64,000 bases of DNA from Baylisascaris procyonis. Its lineage: Eukaryota; Nematoda; Chromadorea; Rhabditida; Ascarididae. The position numbers were made by a program, and so were the translations under genes. Each line of letters opens with the position of its first letter. Position 1 is the stretch's first letter. The stretch covers positions 2,899,001 to 2,963,000 of the forward strand of contig JAZARR010000250.1 in NCBI GenBank assembly GCA_037389465.1, read 5' to 3'. Shown piece by piece: positions 40,301 through 51,339 of the stretch. The notes beneath the pieces were generated by a model. That model had not been told where the DNA came from. It saw only the letters and a program-made list of their open reading frames with translations, and made no database searches.

Positions 40301-43300
40301 CTATACGTTATAATCCGATCACGCAGCAGTGGAGAGCGAAAGCGTGCTGTTTTCTTGGATTGGATTTAGCAGAGCAAGCGTTACGGTATTCTTTATGACA
40401 TTAATCCTCTTTAGAGCATCCGTATTTTCATTCTTATGTTTCTTTCTTTTTTATGGATTCTTTTTCAAAATTTCATTTGGTTTGGCTACATTCTATTCGC
40501 TAAAGAAGATTGGATTTCTTTAATTTCCTAAAATTGTTGCGCATAATTGTTTTCGGTTTATGCTAGATGTTATTGAAGATGATGTGCCACGAAGTATTTC
40601 TAATCTATTGCTTTCCGAAAATCTGCTTTATTTGGTTAATTCTTAGCTGCTGAGTGTTTTCGATTACTTGTTATCTCCAAGTAAATTGTATCAGTTAATT
40701 GAAGGTGACCTTGATGATTCTTGGCTAAATAGAGCTTTATTCTCCATGTCTAGTGTTCTGTTATTCACTATTAAAAACGATAGTTTAGTGCTGTTTCATT
40801 AGAAAAAAGAGTAATGAATATTTGTTGTTTGTTTTTAGAAGGGAGGATTGTGTTGCAGAGATGAAAATGAGCCAGGTGAAATGGAGATGAGTGTATACGA
40901 TTATCCTAAACGTGTGGCATCGGTTGCGGGTGATGGCAATTGTTTATTCCGGGCTCTTGCTTACGCTATCACTGGTGGCTCCGATAAAGGACATGCTCTG
41001 CTTAGAGAAAAGGTTCCTCTTTATTTGCTTTTATGGTGATATCGGTTGAAGGGCTCAATTTTTCAAGTGTCGGTGAGGTATGACATCTCTCCTGACAAGC
41101 TAGTTCTAGTTACTTTTACCTATGTAGATGTTTTTGGGGGATAAATCGCAATCGGATCTATCCATGAATAGAATAGGGACAATATATTTGGTGAAACATC
41201 ATTGTAGATTTCAAAGTAATCTGATTCGTTCTGTCCACTTGAGTGCTTCTAGAGGATGCAAGTATCACTACGATAATGATTTCAGGTGGTATCGTTCGAA
41301 ATGGCGTACGAAGATCGATTTCGGGAATTGAAAGGACTTGACGATGAGAGTTGGCGTGAATATGTGAACGATCTTTTGAACGACCGTACTTGGGGTTCAG
41401 GCGTTGAGATTTCTGCTTGTGCATCGATGCTGAATATCGATATCTGGACATTCCTGGATGGTCAATGGTTGTGTTATAGGCCTCGCTTTAGGCGCTCAAA
41501 AGATGGAGTTTTAGAAGGTTTCTTTCAGCAGTGCATTTGCCCAACCATCAAACTTTTTTGCATATACAGCGCATCCTGCTTTTATATTTTTATGATCGAA
41601 GGGAAACTGGTAGCAGCCCGAGAGGTTGACGTGTCGGTGCATTGAATAAAGGTGTCAATAACCGGAATGATTTGGGTATCATTTTTGAAGCACGAGTGAG
41701 TATTCTCAATGCTACAACTTAAGTTCATAAGTTTATCAGGCTATTTAATTTAACCTGTCACGTGATGGCTGAGTGAAATCTTTCGGTTATTAATCACTCA
41801 CTGAATAAAATTTGTGTACTATCGGTAAAGTGGACGTTGATGTTTGAGGTGTTGGCGGAAGTGAATTGCTGCATCGGGAATGATTGTAAAGCTGCATTGC
41901 GCTGAGCGTAATCCTCCCTCCCACTAGTTGTCGACTTTCATCTAATTGAAGAGGCGTTCATTGTTGATGCGAATATGATTGTTTGCAGATTTACCACAAC
42001 GTGATTACAAATTCGGCAAGAGGAAGGGTATTTACCTATTAAACGAACACTGCCACTTCAGTCCTGTGATCGAACCATCTGTAAATGCTTAATATTTATT
42101 TATTTCGTGTGGAATTATTGTTGATAGAAACGTTATGAGAGCGATTTGGGTACATGTTTCATGGGATAAACGAGAACATAGACTATTTTATCAGGACTGT
42201 GAAAGGACCGGGAGCGTATGGTTGTGTCACATTAAATGACGTGTGCAGGAAGATTCAAGGTGGCATATGGGATGCTGCTTCATTCTTATTGTTTCAGCAT
42301 CTTCACAAAAGAATTCCAACATTTTCTACTGAAAATTTTTGTCGATTATCACCGCATTCAAGTGGGAATATCTCTTGAATTATGATATTTCCATAACTTA
42401 AGGGCATTTCCATTCTTGATCGCAATTTCCTTTCCGTCTATGAATAAATTGATTGAAATAAGGCATTTTTTGCAACATTTTTACTTGTAATGTTGTTTTT
42501 ATTCAAATATTTTATAGAATGTGCAGCTTCTTGCCCAACAAGCATACGATGAACGAATCCGTGCAATTGTCGCCAATGCTGAGGTATGTTACCAAAGTGA
42601 ATCCAATTTTGTTTATGAGACGGTCATTATTGCGGACATATATAAATGCTTAATTAGTTCTCATGCATCATGGGACGAAAGTAGATCTAAACAGTGCAAT
42701 TCAAACAGATATGCTTTGAGAAGTTGTTTTAATTACATCCCTTCCTTCGTTTTGAACCTCGTGTCACCTTCTTGAAACATTTATCTTTTATGAAATATGA
42801 CTGAAATGTCTTTTAAATGTATTTTTTTCACTGGATTAATGACTAATGAGTTAATTAGCAAATTTTTCTTTTTTCTGAGGTTGAGCCTGAAAGGCAGGTT
42901 AAAGTGTTTAATGTTGCCTAATTGATTCGATTATTTCTTAACTTCAGGTCGGCGATATGGAGCCATCGTATCGGCTTGTTTCAATTGTTAGTCATCGTGG
43001 CTTGAAAAGCAATTCAGGTTAGTAACGCAAAGTTTTTTTTTTTTATGAATTTCAACTGGATATTGAATGTGATACCCATTCTTCGATAAAAAATATTCTC
43101 TTCTGTAGGTAATAAGTGAATTTTAAAAATTCATTTATTTGGTTGATCGTCAAGTGGATTTTATCTATTTATGCCTCAGTACCTCCCTGAAACCAGTTTT
43201 GTGCTCCTTAATTCCATGTCTCAGCCATTCCCCTATATGCTTCATGGCAAAGGGGAATAGGCGCTGGATTTCGTCCGAAGTGTTTTTTAACCTCAAAGCT

Positions 43301-43803
43301 TATGCTGTAATTTCTTGCTAGTGACTTAACACTGTGGTGAACTAAATGCGTGCTGTTTCTAGGGCATTATGTATGTGACGTATGGAATCGGAAGGAACGT
43401 CGTTGGTTACATTGTAACGATAATAGCATCTCTGCGGTATCTGAAGAGGCAGTTCGTACTGGTAGAACGGAATGTGGCTATTTGTTCTTTTATATGGCCA
43501 AGTAAGTCCACAATGTTTCTCTCACCTAGTTATTGATGGGCTGTTATGTGAGACAGTTTTGCAAATGGAATTTTTATGCAATGTTTGTGAATAGTCACCA
43601 GAATGCTTATATTGAGAGAATTCTTTCTTTTATTTGTGGCACGAAATTTGGAATATGCAATAGGCGATTATTTTTTGCGTATATAATCACATTGTTTTTG
43701 AAGCAACTTTAATAGATATAATAAATTCAGGAATATTTCATTGTTATAGTTGAATTGTTTTAGATCACTTCTGGAAGAAAATGATTCAAGTGGAAATGAG
43801 TGA
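25342..43803 (+). CDS. USP37-type ubiquitin-specific protease with an inserted OTU protease domain
   Basis: Predicted deubiquitinase of roughly 1,350 residues. Exons supported by frame and phase: 25342-25371, 25834-25947, 26606-26780, 27337-27433, 27686-27762, 28580-28778, 29514-29732, 29766-29802, about 30203-30290, 30805-31004, 31327-31482, 31952-32069, 32764-32924, 33217-33288, 33497-33640, 34814-34966, 35058-35317, 35549-35677, 36279-36391, 36769-36842, 37870-37966, about 38230-38306, possibly 38500-38570, about 39059-39185, 39603-39781, 40273-40385, 40859-41012, 41286-41517, 41989-42080, 42128-42149, 42249-42259, 42518-42583, 42948-43017, 43363-43501 and 43764-43803. Order: USP37-like N-terminal PH domain, serine-rich linker, USP cysteine lobe, long acidic/serine-rich insert, OTU domain, USP histidine lobe. 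The junctions around 29802-30203 and 37966-39059 do not close cleanly in phase, so one or two exons there are wrong or missing. From 39603 to the stop every junction closes. Start codon MSDDRDWHAK lies 11 bases after an AG. Confidence 0.8.
25834..26780 (+). other. USP37-type N-terminal PH-like domain (two exons)
   Basis: Exons 25834-25947 and 26606-26780. The segment PPMQNGTLRWNSKTEHLEW corresponds to the start of the USP37 PH domain (human reads MQTGITKWKEGSFEI). The second exon ends with a helix-like SKEKMNDAYSFLKNI, matching the C-terminal helix of that domain. This places the protein in the USP37/26/29 group and not merely among USPs in general. Recognition is by eye. Confidence 0.55.
31327..34966 (+). 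other. USP domain, N-terminal (cysteine) lobe
   Basis: Six exons. The Cys box is FANLGATCYMNAVLQAIFS, with the nucleophile in TCYMN. DAQEFMVHIFDQL follows, the QDAHEF box of USPs. Then come LPIDFGQSAFG, the zinc-finger-like pairs HRCDGCGSDSALITHKF with an earlier IKCE-CC, and the conserved LVMYLKRYTFDADPYYQKR strand-helix before the large insert. All five internal junctions close in phase. Confidence 0.92.
35058..39781 (+). other. Low-complexity insert between the USP lobes
   Basis: Exons here encode serine-, acid- and lysine-rich sequence (for example SSSGLGQSASDDGSDSS and SPSISPTPSTSIRRGPF), without a recognised fold. USP37 proteins carry an insert with ubiquitin-interacting motifs at this place. 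Here only loose candidates are seen, such as LTKRDVEETLSVSQG, and none is a clear ubiquitin-interacting motif. Confidence 0.6.
40859..42080 (+). other. OTU cysteine protease domain inside the USP reading frame
   Basis: Three exons, 40859-41012, 41286-41517 and 41989-42080. The catalytic Asp-Gly-Asn-Cys is in VASVAGDGNCLFRALAYAI. The middle block has DRTWGSGVEISACASMLNID, the tWG..vEi motif of OTU enzymes. The histidine motif is in GIYLLNEHCHFSPVIEP. The preceding exon 40273-40385 (NGGTFTIRYNPITQQWRAK) joins in phase. The domain looks complete: Cys, the WG.EI segment and His are all present. It has no own start codon context, promoter or terminator that I can see. It resembles the OTU domains common in nematode mobile elements as much as cellular OTUs, but I cannot place it in a subfamily. 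Confidence 0.85.
42249..42259 (+). other. Eleven-base micro-exon in the USP-OTU gene
   Basis: GTGTGCAG|GAAGATTCAAG|GTGGCA. It is needed to convert the phase-1 donor after YESDLG (42149) into the phase-0 acceptor at 42518. Without it the frame stops immediately. It adds only RFK plus part of one codon. The ubiquitous AG/GT ends make chance possible. Confidence 0.5.
42518..43501 (+). other. USP domain, C-terminal (histidine) lobe
   Basis: Exons 42518-42583, 42948-43017 and 43363-43501. EPSYRLVSIVSHRGLKSNSG continues as GHYVCDVWNRKERRWLHCND and ends GYLFFYMAK. The catalytic His is in SGGHYVCDV and the third catalytic residue in the CND of LHCNDNS. Sequence and order match the USP37 C-terminal half. 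The exon ends at a perfect donor (AA|gtaagt), leading to a final exon SLLEENDSSGNE. Confidence 0.92.
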
Positions 43804-46800
43804 AAAGTGTGTGTTGATGAGTTCACCTCATGTCGTCTGGAGAATGGGATGGAAATATCAACATCTCTTTGGCCTATTAAGCTTCTATCTTTTTTTTTAT
43901 CATTAATATCAGATGTCCCTTTCGTTTTCGATGTTGTCAGAGTTGAATGAGGTGTTTATATCAATTTGTTGCAATGTTTGGAGCCAAAGTTTATTGACAT
44001 TTTATGTTGTTTTCACCATTGTACTTTATTCTGTTCACTTGAAATGTTTATGAAGCTGTGTTACCAATTTTATACAATTGTATTAGAAGTGAAGATTTTC
44101 GCCTGCAATACTATACTCTAGTGTTGTGCTGGTTAATATATAATGAGTTTGAAGGAGTCGGAGAGTTAATGCACGTTTTGCTGAGAGACTTAAACGATCG
44201 TGCTTGGATATAGCGAAATTTTGTTTTTTCTTGAGGCATGAAAGACAATTGTTTGATGAATAGGCGCCCTTGGTTAATTTTATTTGTTCTTTTTATCGCT
44301 TATTTGAATGATTAGCGCTTGTTTATACCGTAAATTAATTGATTTCGATGGACTAAACAGCGATAAGATACGGTTGAAGCGTGCATTTAGGAGAGGATTT
44401 TTTTTTTTTTGCTTCTTTTCTTCATTGTTTTATTTCACAATATACCTGTAAACTTTGTTAATTGTTTTGTAAAGTGTATTTTTTTGGCGATCTGAAGTAG
44501 GAACTCGCATTTATTTGCGCTATTTTTTTTCTTTGAAATAGAAAAGTATTACTCGCAGGTAAAATGTAGAAATGGAGAGGAAATTGTTGTTAAATTCTAT
44601 ATGCTGAAAGTTTAGAAAAACATACACCGGTATGGCTTTTTTTTCGTGGCGTAAAAGAAGAGAGATGCATTTTTATGAAGTGATAGTAGTTTTCGTTGAA
44701 TTGATGGTACACAGCCGTACATACACCCACACTCTGAGATGTTGATGTTTCGATAAATTTAATGCGTAGGTAATAGGATTCATCGTTTGTGAATCGCTAT
44801 TGTGCTCTACCTCGTGTTTTCGATTTGCTCAAGTCATGTTTCAGGTGGCTACTTGACGTAAAAATGAACGAGAATGGGATTTTTGATTCATACATTCCTA
44901 TAGGCGTCCAAAGGTTTCCTATAGGCATCATTTTCATTTCCCATTTGTACTGTAATTGTGCCTGCTGTTTTTCGTTTTTATGTGACAGTGTATATGTTCA
45001 AGGTTTTTTTTTTAAATCTTAACTTTTTATTTATTCGTTCCAACAAAGAGAGTAATATTTGCCAACAAAGATCTAATTTCAGGTTTTTCGAGGCATTTGA
45101 ATGCAGCAGTTGCATAGGGAATATGCTGCGTTGATGAAAATGTTGTATGGTTGTGATCCAAAATTTACAAGAAATAGGTTGTTTTATGTTTAGTTTCAGT
45201 TATTTGACTACGAAACTTCAGTCTATCTATCGCCATAGTGAACTCGGAGAGGAGGGGAGCAGTTCATGAAACCATGGATACCCTTTAGGTGTTGCCTGCA
45301 ACGGATCGCGTTTCGGTTGATGGCTGAGACCATTTTCAGAGCGAGTTCTGGTAATATTCCTTGTGGAAGTAAGCTTTATAGATGTTCTGCGTGAAGGCCA
45401 AGAGAGCAATGAAAAAAATCCCCTTATCGGATTCTAGAGCAATGGTTCAGCGAAATGATTTGGTGGCATTGCTTTGTTCGTTATTCTTATATTATGATGT
45501 TGCACTTTTTCTAACGCTCATCATTTATTATAGCTCGTGGTATAGGTGTTGATATTTGAATTCCTCTATTGCATTGTTTATTATCATTTTCAATTGGTGC
45601 TATTCACTGCGCATGCTATGAAAAGCTTGTGCAGGTTTTATTTAAAAAAAAAAAATCCAATATAAATTTGAAGCTCAGTGTTTTGTATTTGCAATAAAGC
45701 AGTTTTTAGCGTAACGGAACAATAAAGCCTAATTGGCTAACATATACTACGGAAACGGTACATATTTGTCGTTTAAAGGTGTCGTCTAGATGGTTAATTG
45801 CACATTTAAAAGTGCTGATGTATATATCGAGGGAATGCATGTTTTTAGCAACATCTTTATGGTTTTTGTTCCTTGCTACTGTTTTCAAAATGTTGTAATT
45901 TCCATGATAAATATTAGCACATTTGATGTTTTGCATTGAGTCATATATGAAGTTGACTTTTTGACATCGATACGTAAAAAAGCAGGTAAACATTCAAAAC
46001 CCTAAACTTGAAGTTTCATTGGAGGTGCAGTTGTTCGGAAAACTTTAAGCTGCGCCTGGGTTCCCAGATTGTAACACTATTCGTTAGCGACTCGAACCAT
46101 TTAGTTACATTGAATTTAGAACAAAGAGCAATTTCATGTTTCTAGCGAATGGCGAGCTATCATACGAGTTTACCGTTGAAATGCTTACAATGGGTTAATG
46201 CCACTATCATTTGATGCTTACAATGGTTTGCGTCTTCAATCGCTGATTTCAGTGATATCAAGTTCTAACCACCAAACTTAAATTATCGCAGCAATGTTCC
46301 ACTACCTTCCTTTTTATTTCCTAGAGTGAATTTGCGATGCATTTTCTTAATGTAGATGCTGTATGGGTGGAGGGGAGGGGGATCTAGAAGATAGGGATCT
46401 AAGGCACGACGAGATTCAATTCGCGGTGATTTCACAGAGTTATCCACACCATTCAGCGGACGGATTTCAGGGTGCATGAGTTGTGAATATTTGTCAATGA
46501 TGTGAAAGGATGAGTTATTTTGTATTTTTTGCTCGCAACTGCACTTCATATAAAAGACGAATTGAACTTGTCTATCACATATAATTCACTTTTGAATATT
46601 AGCATAGATAAAATTGCTCAAATGATATTATTATAGAGATGAAACCACATTTATTATGCTTGATGCGTTTCTCTATTCGTTGCGCAATCATCGCTTCCAA
46701 TAAAATGTTGCAAAAATTATTTCGATGTTTCACTGCTCAATGAAACGAGTGTTAATTTAACGCGAAAAGTGCATTTTTTTTGTGACGTAGTTACATTCAC

Positions 46801-49075
46801 GTTTCATTATCATTCATAATTAGTAGCTTCATGTCCACCGAAGGATTTGTGCATTAGAGGTATTTCATTCTTCTATTGCGCTTACTTTGAACCAAATTTG
46901 CAGCGTGAATTTTGCAATGAGCTTACCACATTCTGGAATTATCGATTGATTAGTAAAAAAATCAATTGATATTTATGAAGAACTGTTTTGCGAACTATGG
47001 GAAAGAATGAGAGGGGTGGGGGGGGGGGCGTTTCAAAGAAACTAGGATTATGCATCAGATCAGCCGATTGCATTAATGCTCTAAAATTGTTAGAACAATA
47101 TTTATTTATCAACGAATTTCTCGAGTAGGTTACTATGTAGTAACAAGTTTCGATCCTCAACTAACATATCGCTTATCTTCGATTTGATGTTTAATTTAAA
47201 AAAAAAGAACAAAAAACATTTGAGATAATATTCTTAACGAAATGATTTTGTCGCATTAAAATGTCTTCTTGTCTATCGCCTTATACGAAAAATGGAATTG
47301 GCTATTTTTTCCCCTAAATTTGCATATGATGAAATATTGAAGAGTTCGATTTAAATCACGTCATTTTCTTGCACTGTTGTCATATTATTTGTTTGTTTGT
47401 TCAAATCTGCTCTTTTTTTCAATATTTCGTCGTTAAATTTTAATATCCTAAATGAACAATCGTATAGACTTTCATTATCAGTTGCAAATATTTATAATGA
47501 TTAATGTCACTTCCGATTTTTAGTGTCATCTAATACTGCAATATTTTTTACCTGCCAAGCTTTATTTCGTATATTGGTGAGTTTATTCAGCTAATCTCAA
47601 CTTCTAATACACGTGCAATTGTGTTTTCATGACGGCGTCATCAGATATTGCTTATTAAATCAACAGGAAATTGTAATATTTTATGAGTGTTGAAATACAA
47701 GTTAGGAGTGAAATACTAGGGAATTTCAATAAGAAGAGGAGGGAAACGGGAATATGAAACGCGCACAAAAAAAAAAGCAAAAGATGGGAACGATCTCGTT
47801 GCTGATCGAGAAAGGTCGAATGAAGTCAAGTGGACACCACCAGACAAATGCTAGCAGTATCAGTGATATGATCAAACCATAAATATGCTCATTTTATTGC
47901 CACTATATGTTAATGTGTTAATTTAATTTCAAATTTAATTTTATGTTGATTTCAACTCGATCAGTAGTCCTCAATTCGATTCGTTGAATATTTCTTTACG
48001 TATGAGCAAAAGAAGATCGCATCTCAGAATGCCTAAATCATTGATGAACAAATATTCTCTCATTTCATTTTTTTTACAGCATATCAGCAAAAGTGAATTC
48101 GGTTGCATTTTTTATCGTTAATGATTAGCAATTTTTGTTATAAACGAATATTTTTGCCTATTATTCTCTTTTCTTTTAATTCTTATTTTTCTATTATTTT
48201 TCACTTTTTTTTCTCTCTATTTCTCAGCTAATTCATTACTACTTAGTTGTCAAGTTTTGAAAACATTTATTTACACGTTTCTTTTTTCGTTCTTTTTGTT
48301 TCGCACTTTTCAATCAATGTTTATTTTTTGTTGTGCAATATTTTTTTTTACTACAGCTCTATCGATTATTCATTGCAAAAAGTGTTTAAAATTTTCAAAT
48401 TATGCATTATTGGTTCATTTTTTTTTCGTATAAAATTTCCATATACTCCAATCCATCGAATTAATTATTCATAGTCTCTATACATTGATTAGTGTTTCAT
48501 GAGACATTTTATCTTGCTCAGTACGTAAGGCTCACAGATAGCGGATGTTTATATAAATATACCATCTGACTTAAGTTTATTCGTGTTTAAGTATGGGTAT
48601 ATGTGCCTATTAGAATAATATTTCAAAATAACAGTTATTGTGGACAAAGGTTATCAATTCAGTGAGCATAACATTTTCACTAATGATTTCCTGACCATCT
48701 TTTATATTGATTAATTAGTTTTGAAAAGAGTTATAAACAATTTGAGAGTGTCAAATATTCGCATTCGTTTTATTTTAATCAGTTTTCATTTCGCATCACT
48801 TTTGAAGAGGATATGAATATTTTATTTGTCTATAGAAGATATAGATGCTTGAATCATTTGAAATATGTCTACATTATTGTCGACATTTTATTATTTGTTG
48901 GCATTTTATGCAATTATGAGATTAAATGTATATAATGGTAGTTCCTCGGAGGCATTTCTTCCTGCTTATTTTGGCGTTAAATGCTCCAGGATTGCATGTA
49001 TATTTTGGTAGAAATCCGATCATCTATTTTAAGCGGTTTATTTTAGGCGAAAGAGCGAATTGAGACGAATTCAGT
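43804..49075. other. Gene-poor region between the USP-OTU and receptor genes
   Basis: About 5.3 kb. A less AT-rich patch at 45227-45409 has a minus-strand open frame behind a fair acceptor but no partner exon. Short G runs occur near 46370 and 47018. The rest is AT-rich with homopolymer runs. Nothing I can call a gene. Confidence 0.4.
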
Positions 49076-49093
49076 GTGGGTGACATCGAATCG
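49075..49093 (+). promoter_or_regulatory. Possible spliced-leader acceptor upstream of the receptor gene
   Basis: GAATTCAG ends at 49074 and the first ATG follows at 49094. The frame is open back to a GTG in this leader, but no ATG precedes 49094 in frame. Confidence 0.35.
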
Positions 49094-51282
49094 ATGGAAT
49101 CGTTCGGTGATCTACTTCCCACCAATAGCAGTATCAACTTATTACCACTACTATCGTATGTAATTGAGGGACCACCACTCATAGTGTTCAACTTGTTCTT
49201 GCTTTGGTTTCTTGTGCTAAGCAATGAGACACGTGGTCAATGTCCCTATCAAGTTCTTGCTGGATGTGCAGCCTTCGATGTGGTGTTCTGTTCAGCTTAT
49301 CTCACAACTGGTATCTATCGTCTTCAATTGCTGAACTCTTACGATCGTACGTTTCAATTATGCTTGCTATATGCTACCTCTCACTGGAAAAATGAACTTA
49401 CATAGAGAGAGGGTGATATCGAGCAATAAAGGAATTAAATGGAAAAAGACAATACAATAAAGATAATTTTTATCTTTTAATTGCTCATAAACAACTAATA
49501 GATATATTTAATGCTGTTCGGTGTATTTGATCATCGACTTTTTCCAATCGGGATCGTTGCAGTCGACAAATTCCTCTCCATGCAATCCCAATCGACAATC
49601 CTCTTTTCACGCTCTACTAGCTTTGTATCCTTTGAAGAAATTATATTTGTAATCACTGCTGACTTTTCAAGCTTATATAGTGTATCTTTAAAAATTTGTT
49701 TTTTTAAGTGAGTACAATTATTCGCTTAGAATTCTTCTTCAGCGGCTTCAAATATAAAAAAATGAGCCTTTCTGAGAGTCCATAAAATTGAACTAAGTTG
49801 ACAAAAATTGTTGCAAAAGTTTTGTTTAAAAAAAAAAAAACGTTTCATCGCTATTTCGATTGGAATTTATTGTATTTTTATCGCATTTTTCTCAGATAAG
49901 TGGATCTCCTTTGATTTGGTGTGAATTTTATGAAATATAAATGTGCAAAAAATTGGAATATTATTCTCTCATCAAATAGCATCCAGAAACATAGCCACAA
50001 TCACCATTGAATTTATCGTTGAAAATTTTTTTTCGTAGGCGATTATGTAATTTCACCTTTATTTTATTTAATGTGTATTCTTTAAAAATACAATGCACAA
50101 ATTTCGACGTTCAATTGATACTGATAATTGTAGTGATCTACTTTCATAAGTAGCCGAATAACCTGCTATATTGATTATCTTTTGATTAACTGATTAACCT
50201 CTTGTGTATGATCCATTCTATATCTTTTAGATGATTTAGAATCGATAATCTACTAATCAACCTAGTTAGAATTAATTTATGAACGAATCATCGATTATTT
50301 AAAATGGAGATATTCATCGGGCTCAATGGAATTTTCAATGAATATTTTTAAAGTTCAATAAAAAATCTCTTCGAAATTTTATTAATTTATCAATTTCAGC
50401 AAGTATTCATGTTTCACGTTTATATTGCCTAAGTAAAGTTCACAATTTGTTGCATCTATTCATAACGCCTGAATCAGGGATTATTTGTTTCGTGACGGCA
50501 ATTGATAGATTCTTCTCTTTATATATGCCGCTGAGGTATCGTAAAATATTAGCATCTTATACATTTTTAAGAGTGTATAATTTATACCTGCTGATTGCTT
50601 TTAATGCTTAAGCTATTTTATTTTGTTCAGAGAGAAGCAAGACGAACTATTCAACTGGTGGAGAGCATAAAATGAGCAACAAATTTATCTTTAAAGATCT
50701 GTACAGTTATTATAACATTTGGCACATATGTTCCTTTCAGTTAGGCATATTACTGAATGTGGCACGCTAATTCTATCTTCTAAAAAAATAATTCCTGTTT
50801 AGATTCTCCATACTTTAAATATTTTTTTCAAATAGTATTTTTCAGTGTTCTTCACTTGAAGCGGCACATGCCAATACACACTGTAGATTAGATTATTTGA
50901 TCAGATGAAGAATAGCAGCATTATGAATAGCACAATATGCGCTTTTCACGCCACTATGTTGCACCAATCGCTTGCGGTAATATTCAAAAAATAATGAATA
51001 ATATATTAGTGAAGCGATTGGCCCGTTAAGTTATCAGCTGAACAACCTTCTACTTATAGCACCTGTGCAAAATTATGTGCGATTAAATTTCAGGGTGTGC
51101 ATAACTCATTGAAGTAATGATAATCAACCAAATCAAAACTCATTTGGGAGTCTATCACAAAGTGTAGAATGCATTCATTCAGTTTCATTGTGCATGTATT
51201 CCATTCCCATTAATTGATTGAAATTATCTGAGAGGGATAAATTTTTCCAGTAGAAATGGCATTACTGCTATTTATTTTTGCG

Positions 51283-51339
<57 letters not shown>

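Noticed and set aside
42154..42378. Open frame MFHGINENIDYF within the USP-OTU gene
   Set aside because: It is out of frame with the USP and OTU exons and starts inside the intron after 42149.
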